DNA of 64,000 nucleotides, from positions 15,210,428 through 15,274,427 of the forward strand of contig NC_064759.1 in the NCBI RefSeq assembly GCF_011397635.1. The letters are read 5' to 3'. Position 1 is the first letter of the stretch. Each line of letters begins with the position of its first letter. This stretch comes from Epinephelus fuscoguttatus (taxonomy: Eukaryota > Chordata > Actinopteri > Perciformes > Serranidae). Under the pieces are notes generated by a model. It did no database searches. It had not been told where the DNA came from and saw only the letters and a list, made by a program, of their open reading frames with translations. Shown one piece after another: positions 1 through 14,763 of the stretch. The translations under genes were made by a program, and so were the position numbers.

Positions 1-12
1 GCACAGGGGTAT

Positions 13-505
13 GGAGATCTATGTGTGTACATGAGACCCTTAAAGAAAGGGTGGATCATGGGGAGAACCACCAGTTGGTCCAGGAGCTTCGCTTCAATGA
101 TGGCTGTTTCCAGTCATGTTTTAGGATGACTCGAGGACAGTTTGACATATGCTGTCTATCGTTGGTCCATATAGTTTTGGGTATCCAGCAACCGCTACCA
201 CCAGTTTCTCCTCCATTGTTTCCCAACTGTAAACTTGTGGTGACCACCACAGAAGGCCTGCCTCTCAAATCATCAAAAGATGACGAAAAAAGAGATGACG
301 CAGGGCGCTTTTCTGCTCTGAGTTGAAGTTGCCCAACTCAAGGAGTTCAGAGCGTCCAGCAAAAATGGCAGGTGCCTACAGCACAGAAATGTGAAGTGCA
401 TCCTAATGCAAAAACCTCGAGCAAAAAGCTTCATTCTCATTAAAAACAGTTTTAAAAAGCTGCCCCCAGCTGCTAAAACGCTTTCTGTGTGATTAGGGCC
501 TTAGT
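13..505 (+). mobile_element. PIF/Harbinger-type transposase fragment (DNA transposon relic)
   Basis: The plus-strand reading frame at about 21-200 gives a peptide containing HGENHQLVQELRFNDGCFQS and then FRMTRGQFD. This resembles the N-terminal part of fish Harbinger (HARBI1/ALP1-like) transposases, where a short 'ELR-DDGRFQ-YFRLTR-QFD' block precedes the DDE nuclease region. Only this first block survives; no DDE catalytic part follows. The sequence near 470-500 (aaacgctttctgtgtgatta) looks like a terminal inverted repeat of such an element. It lies in an intron of necap1, which is on the opposite strand. Family assignment is from memory, not from a search. Confidence 0.6.
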
Positions 506-631
506 GCATGAAGTGTGTGGACATGCCTGTGGTTATCTGGTGGGAGGGGCTTAGGACAGCGGGGGTATTTTCAAATTCAGATTCCAGATTTCTGCTTACC
601 CCAGCTTAAAGTTGAATGAAAATAAGGTTAC

Positions 632-2799
632 CCCAATATTGAGAGTAATGGTCTGTCCTTCTTTGAAGCCCAGGTCCAGTTTAGGGGTGTTGTCTGGAGC
701 CTGCGCCTGCTTCTTTAATTCAATTTCCTGTTTCACCCACCTGGAGATGAGATGCAAAAGTATGACCAGATAATTCACGACTGAATTAGGTATGATTCAT
801 GACAGACTATGAAGCAGCTGCGTACTTGAAGTGGTCCTGAAGTGCAACGTTGAAGTCAAAGGCATCGCCTCGGTCTCCGAAGCCAATCCCTATAAACGCA
901 CTTCGGCCTGGGGGAGAAACGAGCATAACCAACAAGGGTTAGAGTTTTGTAAGAGATCTGCAAGGTAATACACACAGAAACACACTGAACCTGACAGTTC
1001 CCCGACAATAATCTGTACTCTACCACAAACACTTTCAATAGTGCATCTCTGCTCCAAATTATCCTCTTCAAACATGTTCTAAATTATGAAAACATTTGCA
1101 AAATATTTATAGCTTAGCAACAAACAGTTTACCCACCGTTGTCATCCTGGATGCGGAGCACAAAGTAGCGGCTTGAGTCACTAACTGTTTCCACTGTGAT
1201 GCCAGGGTACTCTTCCACTGGTGCTTGGGCAAACAGCTCCCCTGTAGGTAGGAACAAAGAAAATATGTTCATAATCTATTTGGCAAAATGCTCCAGAGGC
1301 AATTTGGATCAGGAAGAGACACTAAAACACTATGAATTTCACATTTACTGTGCCAAAACTCAACTAAAAAACATTTAGATTTAAAATAGGGCCAGGATAT
1401 AAATGTTTGGCTGATGCTCAGGAGGATTGATCCAACCTCTAGTATTTAGATTGTATTAAAAAATGGGGAATACGAAGTGTAATCTGAGGACAACAAGCAT
1501 GTCAACGCCTGAAATGCACTGACAAAGACAGAAAGAGATTATCAGGCTGTTTGCTTCAAAATAAACTGCATGCTTGGACGTGGGCTGGGTCACTTTGGAA
1601 TAGATGAGTAACAGAGAGGGGGATGGCGAACACACAGTGAAATGATTTACAACAGCGACAGTGCCAGTAAACAATGGCACTCTTCTGTCTGCTTTTCTCT
1701 CACCAGAGATTTTGTCTTCCAATTTCACGTAGGCCACTTTGCCCCGGGCCGTCACACGCATACGTCCCGTCCAGTCGGGTGCGTCCAGCTTCCAATCGGC
1801 CGCCCTGGGACACAACCACACACAAGCAGTCAGGGAGATGTAGGTGATATAGGTGAAGATGGGAGATGTGTGTTTTGGGCGCACGTCTGTTGTTGTGATT
1901 CGTCGGACACACAGGGACACTGCGGCTCTATTCTATGTGAACAGAACGTGACTAAGGCATCAGACCTTAGGCTGAAATATTACATCATCACCCTTACTCA
2001 CTGTACATATGGTCACTGGTTAACCAATCATGTGTCTCATGGGATTCTGGCCTATGCTACTGTTTGGTTGGTGTCATGTCCACTCACATGCAGCTGCAGC
2101 ACCAGCCAATGGGAAACGGGGTAAACAATTCAATGTCAACCTTCACAACAGCAATCCTGCATGGTCACTTAGAAACATATTAAAGATGTCTGCCAGGACA
2201 ACACTGTCTCTCAGTGGGGTTCATCGACCACACTGAAGTGTCCTTGAGTATTGTTTACAGCTCCAGGGATGCTGTGTGCCATACTGCCCGCTTCTTAAAG
2301 GTCAGACAGACAGAATGAGAATCTGTGGGGGAAAATAAAGTGTCATTACTGAGCTAACTGTCCTGTAAAATCACTTTGAAGCAGTAATTATCCCCTGACA
2401 CGCCATTGGATGACAGCATATAAACACACACACTAACAGAGATGGAGCCAGTTCATTGTAGCGCCTAAACTCCAGCCGTTATACCGTATTAACCGTGATG
2501 ACCTTGTAAATACTCAGCAAAAACGACCAGCAGCACACAAACGGCCGCTACTTGAGCCTGCTGATCAGGGGATGAGCTCGGTAGGTAGGTCGCCGGGGCA
2601 ACGGCTGCTAACGGCTGCAGCTCGCGGATGCTGGGTCACAAATCTCGCCGCGAGGCCGCTGCCCCCCTCTCCCTCCTTCCCCGCCCCCCTCCCCTCACCT
2701 GATAGCCCGGTTGGATGCTCTCGGTGGGATTCGGTAAACGTTGACATCAGGTTTGACACACAGGACCGACTCGTACTCGAACTGACCCTCGGTCGCCAT
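632..2799 (-). CDS. necap1: NECAP1, adaptin ear-binding coat-associated protein (5' part, five exons)
   Basis: Clathrin-accessory protein that binds the AP-2 alpha-ear and helps vesicle formation at synapses and the plasma membrane. Coding exons: 2799-2699, 1804-1704, 1241-1137, 907-826, 740-632; all junctions are GT-AG and phases agree, giving 166 codons of a protein usually near 275 aa. The start ATG at 2799 opens [20 protein letters not shown], close to mammalian NECAP1. Further matches are the blocks [69 protein letters not shown] and [13 protein letters not shown]. These are the NECAP PHear (PH-like) domain, which is essentially complete here. The C-terminal tail with the ear-binding WxxF motif lies past the left edge. 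NECAP2 is the alternative; the aicda neighbour favours NECAP1, since both are on human 12p13. Confidence 0.9.
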
Positions 2800-2960
2800 C
2801 TTGACTTTTACTCAGTCGGTGTACAGCACGCCGGCGGTGGTGGTGGTGACGGTGAGCGGTGTCTCCGCGCGGCGTTAACGGCTACGTGACGTGGCCGTAA
2901 TAGACGGTGTATGTGCGCAGAAACTGACGACACAGCCTCACTACTGCTGCCGCTGCTGCT
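2800..2960 (-). promoter_or_regulatory. necap1: necap1 5' UTR and CpG-rich promoter region
   Basis: The bases upstream of the necap1 ATG (higher coordinates) are rich in CG dinucleotides and GGC/GGT runs, as in vertebrate housekeeping promoters. CpG density stays high from about 2520, inside intron 1, to about 2900. I see no clear TATA box. The transcription start is not determined; the span is an estimate. Confidence 0.4.
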
Positions 2961-2976
2961 TCAGTGATGCTCTTAA

Positions 2977-3656
2977 AGGGGCATTCCACCGATTTTCCCA
3001 TCAAAGGTTAGTTTACTCATCATGGTATGGAGCCTAAATTACTCTAGTGACATCACATGAGTAGTTTTAGCTAGGGCTGAAGAATTACATTACAAAACTT
3101 GGGTGTATAGCTTGAAAGAAGTGAGAATTCACCAGAAAGATGGGGTAACAAAATCTGTTGCTTTGTACAGAGTGCTCCATAGATGATGACGCACTGCATC
3201 CCTCCTCAAAAAGCTTATGGGATTTTCCCTTTCCCCCTGGATTTTGGATTATTGCTGAAAACAAGCTCTGTGGCAATCTAACACTCGTTATACTTACACT
3301 TTTTATTCAGCAAGATAATCATCACAAATGAGCACCACTTTCATGATTATTGAAGCATAAATGCAATCACCAGAAGTAAAAAGCTCATGTGGCCCCTGTC
3401 CACAGCACTACATTGCTTAGCTTCCCTGCTGGCAGATTTGGTTTATCACAGACGCTAGCGAAGCAAAAACAAGGACAGCAGAAACATTAGATAGGTCGAA
3501 CCACCGTGTCTAACTGTAAATCTTTAAATCTATTAAACAAGTTTGCAGATTTCACGTCTCTGTAATTGCAAGTTGTCTACAACTTCAGTGTGAACCATTG
3601 TTTTTTACATGTCTCTCCCTCATGAAAGTGCAATAATTTGTCACTGGAGTTCACCT
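2977..3656. mobile_element. TTAA-flanked non-autonomous DNA element (MITE)
   Basis: TTAA stands at 2973-2976 and again at 3657-3660. The ends just inside are inverted and related: AGGGGCATTCCACC on the left, and the reverse complement of the right end reads AGGTGAACTCCAG. The 680-bp interior has no transposase frame. TTAA target duplication is the hallmark of piggyBac-type elements, so this is probably a piggyBac-mobilised MITE, although the ends do not match the classic piggyBac CCC terminus. It fills most of the space between necap1 and the 3' end of aicda. Confidence 0.6.
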
Positions 3657-3811
3657 TTAATTTACAGTCAGTCCTTAACCACGCTTTACCATTTTTACTG
3701 TTAACAGTTACCTAAATCGTTCAAAAATAAATTTTGAAAAGCTAATGTAAGCGTTGATCACCTACATACCTTAACATCAGTAACACAAGACAGTATCTCA
3801 TTGCATATTGT

Positions 3812-3817
3812 TTTATT
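3812..3817 (-). terminator. aicda: Candidate aicda polyadenylation signal
   Basis: The minus strand reads AATAAA here, about 205 bases past the aicda stop codon, with no closer perfect hexamer seen. The implied 3' UTR of roughly 0.2 kb would be short but possible. It lies outside the neighbouring MITE. Confidence 0.4.
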
Positions 3818-4020
3818 TCACATTATCATGTTGCTACAGAAACAGCAAGCAGCAGCTACCTAACGTTAAAAGCCTTGCAACAAGCTGAAAGTCATTTTTT
3901 TCTCAGTTTTTCTCATTCTCAGTTTAGCAGTTGTAGTGAAAGACCAACATCAACATCTTTTTCTCAACAGACTTAAATGAAAGATTTAATGATAACACGT
4001 GAGGAGGTCGTGGGGATTTT

Positions 4021-6795
<2,775 letters not shown>

Positions 6796-6862
6796 TTTGA
6801 AAGACGCGCTTTAACACTCGGCAGGCGTGGGCATTAAATGGAGGTAAATGAGAAAGAGCGAA

Positions 6863-6881
6863 AGTGTGTGTGTATTCGTGT

Positions 6882-6931
<50 letters not shown>
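6863..6931. repeat. (TG)n microsatellite upstream of aicda exon 1
   Basis: A nearly uninterrupted run of TG dinucleotides about 70 bp upstream of the aicda start codon (higher coordinates). Being alternating purine-pyrimidine, it could adopt Z-DNA and lies where the 5' UTR or core promoter would be. The apparent proteins in both strands here are repeats of Cys-Val or Thr-His and are not genes. Confidence 0.9.
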
Positions 6932-6932
<1 letters not shown>

Positions 6933-9775
6933 GGGGGGATTAAAGGGAGGGGAACTGAGAACATATACCTCTAAACATAAACATCCTGCATACATCAGAG
7001 AAGCAGCTTCTGGTTGGTCAGAAAGATTTTTCAAAGTAAGTTCAGGGGGCGTGATACAGAAGAGAAGGATGGATTGTATTGTCTTACTGCAAAACAATTA
7101 AAGCTTTAACTAAATTACTCATGTGCCAAATTCTTTTTCAGGGCATCATGATTTTCATGTGTTTTAAACATTTAAACATTAGTTCACACACTGATTGAAG
7201 CGAAAACATTCTCTTAATTGCCTCTTTACGAGCCCATAAAGGACTCTTATTGGGGAGGCAGATTACACAACAGAGATTCTACAAAATAATCTTGGTGACC
7301 ACACATGAGAGGAGGAGTGTTTGACGTGATTCGTAACCTTTGGAGTTTTTCTCAGACGTCAGTAAAGTGAGCCAACTGGCTGGAACTTTCCAAACACTTG
7401 AGACTCATCCAGTCTGGCCGCTCCGCTTTAGTTTTCCCAGATCATTAAGTAAAAACTTCCAGATACCTTCTCACCTTGATCCACAGCGGGTTCACCACAG
7501 ACCCCTCCTGCTATTCAGCCTTTCCACCTAGCTTACTCTCCCCACCTCCTGAGGGCCCCAAGATTTGGCGGAGCCTTAGGCGTTCCCAGACACCTACTCC
7601 GTCCTCTGATCTGGGTTTTCCCAAACTGTGTCAGGCTGGGAGCAGAACTGTAATCGACCTCCCTCACCCTACGTGTTTGCTAAAGCGGCCGGCCAGCTGA
7701 CCGACCACAGCGTGTGGATAAATCTCACTCATGAGCCTTTGAAGCATCAGATGCTGTCATCCGTCCTCGCCAAATCAGGATGTGTATTATTTTGCTCTCG
7801 TCTTTTCTTTGCTCTGTCTGTTTTAGCTCTGGCGCAGTCTGCTCTCTCAGTGGCACTGCATGCAGGCATCCTGCTTTCCCATGACTCCCCTCACCCTCTC
7901 ATGCACTCTGTGGTTTGGGGAATTCACCGTTTCCCAGGGTGGCTGTTTTTGGAGCTCATCTGTGTGTGTATGTGCGCATGTGTGTGTGTTAGCCATCTGT
8001 ATGAGCATGTCATTAACACAGTCTATATGTTATACATCATCTGGAACAAATTTATCTAATTTATCCTATGATTGTGTGGTGCCCCAAAATTTAAAGTGAT
8101 TCATGTGTATGTGTGTCTGCATGCTCGGAGCGACCTCACATCATATTGCATTACTCTGACAGTGCACTAAGCCTAATGCCTCTGCACATTTGATCTTGTG
8201 TGCATGTGTCTTTTCCCGACTTCAAGAGGCTGATCAAATGCCAAACTATATGTAACCACTTCCCACCCAGCTCTCTGGGTTTGACCACAGTTGACCAAGG
8301 TCATCTCACAGTCACACATGAACGCTCTCGCGCACTACCACCCCTCGGATGTGTGTGTGTGTGTGTGTATGTGTGTGTGTGTGTGTGGTGGAGTAGTACA
8401 GTATGGCCAGACACGGCTGTGCATTTAACCCATAGTCAGGGGCAGAAACCGGGTGTAGGAAATGCCAAGTCATACTTTCCAAAACCCACCCGCCCACACC
8501 CTGCACACGCGCACGCTCACTCACACACAGCCATACCGTGCAGACGCACATGACCACAGTCACAAACAGACTTTCTTTCCAGTGTGTGAACTCACATCTG
8601 TTTCCTGACAACAATAATAGCTACAGATCGGGCGGGTAGAGGCCCAGCTAACAGGTGTCTGCTCTTTGACAGTCATGAAGAAACAAACCTGACGATGACC
8701 AAGAAGTGGCGCAAGTAAAAATACAGCTTTGACACAGTTAAAATGACCCGACCACACACACTTACTCATGCATGTAACAACACTGTTATGTTTCTGGGTG
8801 TCTCAGCTTTTTCATCAAAGTTAATTAAAGGACAGTGATTTTCCACTACAGCTCGCATGATCGAGTTTGCAGTAAAGGCCTATATTTGTCTACACATCAG
8901 GTGAGATATGCCTCCTTCCCCCCACACATTAACTTTGTACAAACATCCTGTGGTGTTTATCTGTGGCACATTGATGCTATACTGACATGGCCTGAGGTTA
9001 GCAGGAGGTAGATGCGCAATGTGAGCGTGAGAGCTGCTAACCATATAAAGGTTAGCCTCAGACTGGGGCTGTGTGCACCTCTCCACTTAGTCACATAAAC
9101 TGCCAGTCACCTGCAAACCACACACTTTTGAGTCAGAATACACTAAAGGCATATACTGTATTTAATGTGCTGTTTAAATCTGCAATGCAAATGAGTTTGC
9201 AAAAAAAAACTACTATCCAAATTTATTGGTGTTACCACAATCCAAAGTGAAGCCCTAACATATTTAATTAACCTACACATACTACCATTACTATTAATAT
9301 AACAAAGAAAACCAAAAAAAAAAAGAGAGAAAAGAACAAAGCTGAAGAAAAGGGAGCGAGCACTCTTTTCTGCAGACTCATGGACCCACATACTGACTGA
9401 GCGACAAAGGAGTGCAGAGAGATAAAAGCGCATAAATTCTGCACATTCATATCAACCACTCATACTTCCTATACAGTAACTGTACATCCTCCTACACATC
9501 TGTAAGGTTTCACACACAAACAAACACGTGCAACTTGTCTCTCTCACACAGCCATAAATTGACTGTTTATCAGTTTGTAAGAAAAAAGAACCACACAGAC
9601 ACACAGTTAGGAAACACGTTTTACATAAATATTTTATTTAATTATAAATGATGATGAAAACAACACGACTGTGGCTTCATGGCGTCAACTTTGAATTGAT
9701 AAATAAGAAATAACCATTTGTTTTAAGAGTATAGAGATATGGTACCTTATAGGATGAAAAGGTAAACACTATACT
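6932..9775. other. Intergenic region between aicda and nat14, no gene seen
   Basis: About 2.8 kb with no frame that shows a domain, splice-site series or family similarity. It holds a second TG run at 8350-8387 and AT-rich patches. It should contain the aicda promoter, but I cannot point to specific elements. It is also the junction between a 12p13-like and a 19q13-like gene block. Confidence 0.6.
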
Positions 9776-9779
9776 TTAA

Positions 9780-11310
9780 GCTGGGGTAGGCAGAAATCTG
9801 GCAAAAAAGTAAACAAAATAAACTTATTTCAAATACAGTTGCTGCATCTCATTCACTCAGCCCCTCCTTCCCCCACTCTCTTTCTCAGCATTCGTTAGAC
9901 CACAAATAAGACAAGAATTAGCTCGCTAGCCGCCCCACAGTCTCACAGCAACACTCAATGCTGCTGTGGACTGCTTCTTTGGGAGGAGAGTGGGCAACAG
10001 CTCAGGAGACAGATCTTCAGTCCGTGGCTTAAGTGGCTCAAATTCAGCCAGATTTAGCCTGGTGTCAAAGCTGGCTGGTGCCCAGCTGCAGTGGCACGTC
10101 TGACCTCTGTAACAGCAGCAACAGAAAGTTTGTTGATCTGGCTGGGAGTCATGGAGCTAGAGTTTTTCAATGGCTGAATTAAAGATACCGTTGCCACAGA
10201 CTGGAGGTCCTTCTCTGGAGTTGTTGCCCGTTTTCCCACCAGCAAGGTGGTCTATAGCGGGGGTAGTGAGGTGGCGGACATGTTGTGATTCAAGGCTCTA
10301 ACGTTAGCTACATAAACGTGAACAGGAAGCCGCTGCCGTGAGCCTTTGGCTCCAGTTAGCAGAAGGCTAAACTTATAAGCACCGTTTTCTCACAGTCTTT
10401 GAAATGCTCTGCAGATACTGACATATGAAGCTCTAGTTAAAGTTCAGTCAAGAAGACAATACTTTTCATGCGGAGGCTGTAAGTTTCTTTCACTCCTTCC
10501 ATGCATGCTTGCTTGCTCACTGTTTCTCGGTGTCATTGTCTGGGTAGGTCAGTTGAATCATCAGCTGATTCAAAGTCAACCAATAGCACAGCGACACACC
10601 TTCTCTGTCAGTCTTTCTCATTGCTCCTCATTTTAAATATGGTTCTTTCTCTGCCGTAGTTCTTTCTTGCTGCCGTCATGCGCGCCCTCCACCTCCCCAT
10701 CACCACCTAGTCTTTACTACAGATTCATCAGCCTCATATGCCTGAGCAGTCAGCAGCCTCAGAGTCAGCAGCCACCACCGCCACTAGTGTCTGGACTCCA
10801 TAAGGGACGTTTTATCCTGCTGCCGCTCACATGTCCCTCAATCGCAAAATATCTCCCTCTGGTGTCCAAGCGCCAAAAACTTCTGTTAAATCTTAAGGCG
10901 CACAAATAATCTGTTAATCTGCATGCTCATATTCTGTGTTAAATATTATCTTGAAATGTCTTATTACATTTATTGTCTGACTCTTTCTGATAAGTTTGTC
11001 TCACTTTTTTGGTTGCTTTGCAGAAACTGTAGTTGCTAATGCTGGAATAGCAACTTTCTCAGCAGGATTCTCTGCCATTGAATCAGGGTTTCACCAAAGG
11101 GACATGCACGTCCATCTGCATTTGTAGAACAGCCAATAGGAACGCCCTCTCTCTGAAATGACCTTTGACTGTCTAGAGTCCCCGCTCAGATGCTAGATTT
11201 TCTAAAGCAGAAGTCTATTGCTCTCTCAGTCCACTTTAATGACAACATGCTCAAAGTTTATTATAAGATTTTTGTCCAATGATACCAAAATTAATCAGCC
11301 TACCCCAGCT
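9780..11310. mobile_element. TTAA-flanked element, 1.5 kb, 'GCTGGGGTAGGC' termini
   Basis: TTAA at 9776-9779 and 11311-11314 encloses inverted ends: GCTGGGGTAGGCAGA on the left, AGCTGGGGTAGGCTGA on the right when reverse-complemented. The outer portions also share CCAATAGCACAGCG-like and 'GCCAATAGGAACG'-type blocks. No transposase frame is visible, so it is non-autonomous. A shorter relative with similar right end (CTGTGGTAGGCAGTTTAATT) is at 52725-53334. It occupies most of the space 3' of nat14. Confidence 0.65.
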
Positions 11311-11485
11311 TTAAAACAAACAGAACAGAACACATAGAGTAAATAAATATTGGCATAAATAACACAAATATTCAATTAATTATCAAACATCCAAACACAC
11401 TGCAGCAATGACACTTTCCACAGTTATACGTTATGGCTTCTTCACCTTAGCCACTTCTTCCTCTCCAAGAGTCCACATCTCTCAA

Positions 11486-12480
11486 TCACAAGTCCTTGTA
11501 AAACACTTTAGTGAGAGGGTGTCCAAGAAAGCCTCTCTCTGGAGTCTCCATCTTCCTCTCTTTATCATATTCTTCTTCATCAGTCTCCTCCCCTAATTGC
11601 CGATAGCCCAGCTTCCTGAAAAAGGCCTCCCCAACTTTGGAGGGGTAGGGGACGTGTGCATACACTCTGTGTGCGCCAGCCTCCCTCTCCCTCTGCTCCA
11701 GGCTCTGGACGAGCAGTCGGCCGAGACCCTCCCTGCGGTACCAGCAACCCGTCACCACCCTGCAGATCCTCCTGATGCCTGCTCGCTTCTCGCTTTCTCT
11801 GAAGACGCAGCCGATTATCTCACCGTCGCACTCTGCCACCCAGACCTGGCCTGCTTCCTGCTCCCTCTCTGGAGTGATGTTCTCTGTTGACAATTCTTTG
11901 TCTTTGGGTGTGATTCTGCGTCTTGGCTGTGTAAAAGACGTAAGATTATTTGACTTTGAATTAAATGACAACTACCCAAAACGACTTTCAAACCTGCAGA
12001 CTAACCTTTTTAGACCCTGGTGTCTTGCCACTGATCCTACAGTAGGGATTCTGCAGCGTTTCCTCCTCTGTCCCTCTGTAACTGCTACCCACATAGTCCC
12101 AAGAGGGACGGCTGCTGCCCAGGACCCCTGTGGACCGCGGCATGGTGATCTTGAGAAAGATAATTAGCAGGAAGACAGGAATAGCGAGGGCCAGGATGAA
12201 GGAATGAACAAGGCAGCGCAAGATCGAGGAGAAGACAGCCAAGATGAAGAGGCAGAGCGGACGAGTGAGGATGTGGAGGATGAGACGGTTTTCTGTGCCC
12301 TCGCAGCCCTCCTGGAGAGACACAGGCAAAAAAAAAAAGCAATCAGTAAATTCCCACCATGATGAAAGCAGCTAATCTAAAATCTATATATATACAAACC
12401 TTGATGAGGGCTTTGACTATCTCTATGTCGTCCTCCTTCATCCTCCTCATCACCACCTGATCCAGCTCCAGCCTCACCAT
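11486..12480 (-). CDS. nat14: NAT14-like GNAT-family N-acetyltransferase, membrane-anchored
   Basis: Probable acetyl-CoA-dependent N-acetyltransferase; substrate unknown to me. Coding exons: 12480-12400 (27 codons from ATG), 12311-12006, 11926-11486; GT-AG, all phase 0, 275 aa. Exon 2 carries ENRLILHILTRPLCLFILAV and a long hydrophobic stretch (LVHSFILALAIPVFLLIIFL), matching the membrane segment of human NAT14, which has the same TENR-LHxLTRP lead-in. Exon 3 holds the GNAT fold: VWVAECDGEIIGCVF, the acetyl-CoA loop WYRREGLGRLLVQSL (R/QxxGxG/A), AFFRKLGYRQLGEE, and the C-terminus KVFYKDL, much like human ...REFSKDL. A second donor at 11994/11993 would add four residues (VSLQ) to exon 2. NAT8-like is the alternative, but the N-terminal block and the znf628 neighbour favour NAT14. 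Confidence 0.82.
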
Positions 12481-12557
12481 ATTTAGGCTTTATGCTCTCA
12501 ACAGCAGGACTGCTGCACCGCTGCTTCTACGCACATCCACACAGTGTGCACAGGGAC

Positions 12558-13620
12558 CCTGTAAACACACATTTAAAGAAACATTTAGAAGTTATCTAAA
12601 ACACCTAGATGGTGGGGCTTGGACACATCATCAGTGATGAACCCAGGGTCATAGGGTGTCTCGGGTCATTGAACATCAGACACCCTCACCTGGGCGACCC
12701 AGCTGGGGGTGATCAATCCCTGGCTTGTGTCCAAGCAGCACGCATCTTGAGGCTTTTTCTGCAGCCTTACTGATGTTTCTGGTGGCTTTCTTCTCCTGCA
12801 GCCCTCTGATGCCAAGGAGCCTGAGTGCCCGGTGCACAAAATGCTCTGGTAAATCCCTGCAGCCCACCCCAATTGGCTCACAGCGGGTCCTCAAACAAAT
12901 CTCTCTACAGGCCTCTAACAGCGAAAGGAAAAGGTTGTAATTTGGGGAAAACAGGAGACAGTGGGACGCAACTTTGGGATGTTTGATACCAAATCAGTGC
13001 AGATAATTGATACTGTTGGAGACCTTACTCAGAATCAGAATCTGGTGTATTGCCAATAAACATAACAAGGGAAAAAATATACAATTAAGTACTGCAAAAG
13101 TCAAGGCATGCATTTAAAATGAAAGAGCTGAACAGTTTAAGGCTTGTTTCATGCAGAACTGTGCAAAATACATTGTGTCATCTTGCAGTTTAAATGGGTC
13201 AATATATCTCCAGTGTCCACATTATGCAATGCACTAGACTTCGCCTTCAGTGAGCCTGCAGTTGCACTGTAACCTCACACCCACGCTGGCTCCAAAACAA
13301 CAAAGACAGATGGAGATTATGGAGGATTTGTAGCATGCATGTGTCACCATCAGTCTGTGCCTGAACAATGCACGCCATCCTAGCTTTCATCTGCACGGTT
13401 AACGGCGATCATCCAAAGGTACAGTCGCAAAGAGCCCTTGTTCAGATCCTTATATGGTTATTAAGACGTGCTGACACACTTAGACCCCCCCTGCTCCTGA
13501 TCTGAGCCCCGGTTGCGCTTACCTTTTCCGCCACGCTGCAGAAATTAAACTGAAAATGGTGAAAACACTCAGCGTGGATCGGTTTGTTGTGGAGCAACCG
13601 AGCAGGGTTGGCACGTTTGA
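12558..13620 (-). promoter_or_regulatory. nat14: Probable nat14 5' noncoding exon, intron and promoter
   Basis: Upstream of the nat14 ATG a good acceptor (TGTGTTTACAG) ends at 12559, so coding exon 1 begins near 12558. A matching donor, GAAAAG followed by GTAAGCG, puts a noncoding exon ending at 13523, set in a GC-rich patch reaching about 13.6 kb. The intron between holds a decayed LINE-like piece and an AT-rich tail. Splice sites were judged by eye. Confidence 0.45.
12610..12905 (-). mobile_element. Decayed LINE-like ORF end fragment
   Basis: A minus-strand frame contains IGVGCRDLPEHFVHRALRLL and then GIRGLQEKKATRNISKAAEK. This pattern (GxGCRGF...LGIRG...AAEKASRWLW) recurs downstream of reverse transcriptase in fish LINE-type repeats. 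Only about 70 codons remain. Family is uncertain. The nearby 13030-13060 stretch (CAGAATCTGGTGTATTGCCA) resembles a fish retrotransposon tail. Confidence 0.4.
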
Positions 13621-13827
13621 TTGAATGACCGGACCGGAGTGGTTTTTACGGGAAGGAGAGATTCAGAACACAGACGTACTCTGTTTTATGTCCCGTTGCT
13701 CGTTTTCAATGTGGCTATCTACGCCATTTGCGTATGTGCAATCCGCACTGCGCAAAGGATACGTGAATGGCGAACGCAGCGTAGCAGCGTAAACAGCAAA
13801 TGCAGTGACCTTTGTGTGCTTCATTTA

Positions 13828-14735
13828 AAGGGGAACACCACCTGAATTAAGAATTATAGTGTGTTGTTTCTATGGTCTAAGAAAGTTCAGGCAATATTTG
13901 TGAACATGAGCTACTCTCTCTTTTAAAGCCAGAAACTTGAGAAGTCTCCAGCGAGTGATGTCATCAAGTATAAAATATAGAGCGGCTCCACAGACAATGA
14001 ATAGGAGACTGATGTGAGAATAGGAGACTGTGTGCTGTTTGTGTTTAAAGTATGAATGAATGACATTTATCCCCTCCTTTATAATTTATTTATTATTCTT
14101 AAATGAGTTCCACGTTGAATATCATTGTATTCATTTACAATGACAATAAAAGGAATTGAATTGAATTTGAGGGCTGAACTTTTGTTTGGTATGCATTTTT
14201 AATTTCTCCTACCTGTTTGGGATCAATAGTACCCAAAAAAACTAAACAAAATTAAAAAAAACTCAACATTATCAACAACAATTAAGTCCTAACGTCCTCA
14301 AATGAGTACTTCCTAATTAGCGTCTTGGCTTGTTAATGTTGCTAAAATTGGTCAAACTTGTTGCCATATTAAACTACAAACATTATTAATAATAAATAAA
14401 CAAGTTTCAACCATATAATGTGATCAGGTTTTAAATCTTGTCCCTTTTGTGTCAGGATCGGCTGCAGACTGACTTGGCAGGGATGGCTGCCATCTTGTTT
14501 TTACATGGATTAGTGTATTGTGCTCTAACTACCACTAAATGGCACAAAAACGTGTCAATGAATGAGGACAACAGGTCAGTAAACCCAAAATGTGATGTCA
14601 TCTTATGAAGATACAGGGTCTCAGGAAGATATACACAGAACATTCCCCTGGGTGCTCTCACTGTCATAGAACATCTTTCTCATTTCATTGTCTGTGGAGC
14701 AGCTCCAGACTTTACACTTGATGACATCACAAATT
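13828..14735. repeat. Interspersed repeat with inverted arms
   Basis: TTAA at 13824-13827 precedes GGGGAACACCACCTGAATTA, a typical fish MITE start. The inner blocks 13960-14010 (GATGTCATCAAGTATAAAAT, then GAGCGGCTCCACAGACAATG) recur inverted at about 14675-14730 (CATTGTCTGTGGAGCAGCTC, then ACACTTGATGACATC). Between them a tail ending ACAATGACAATAAAAGGAAT at about 14135-14155 looks like a retrotransposon 3' end, so at least two elements are overlaid. Right boundary unclear. Confidence 0.45.
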
Positions 14736-14763
14736 TGTTTAAGCTCTTTTTGGACTGTCTTAA

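Noticed and set aside
7628-8059. Plus-strand frame of 143 codons upstream of aicda, with a hydrophobic middle
   Set aside because: No recognisable signal peptide at its start, no family resemblance, ends in a TG repeat.
11775-12167. Plus-strand frame of 130 codons
   Set aside because: Antisense to nat14 exons 2 and 3.
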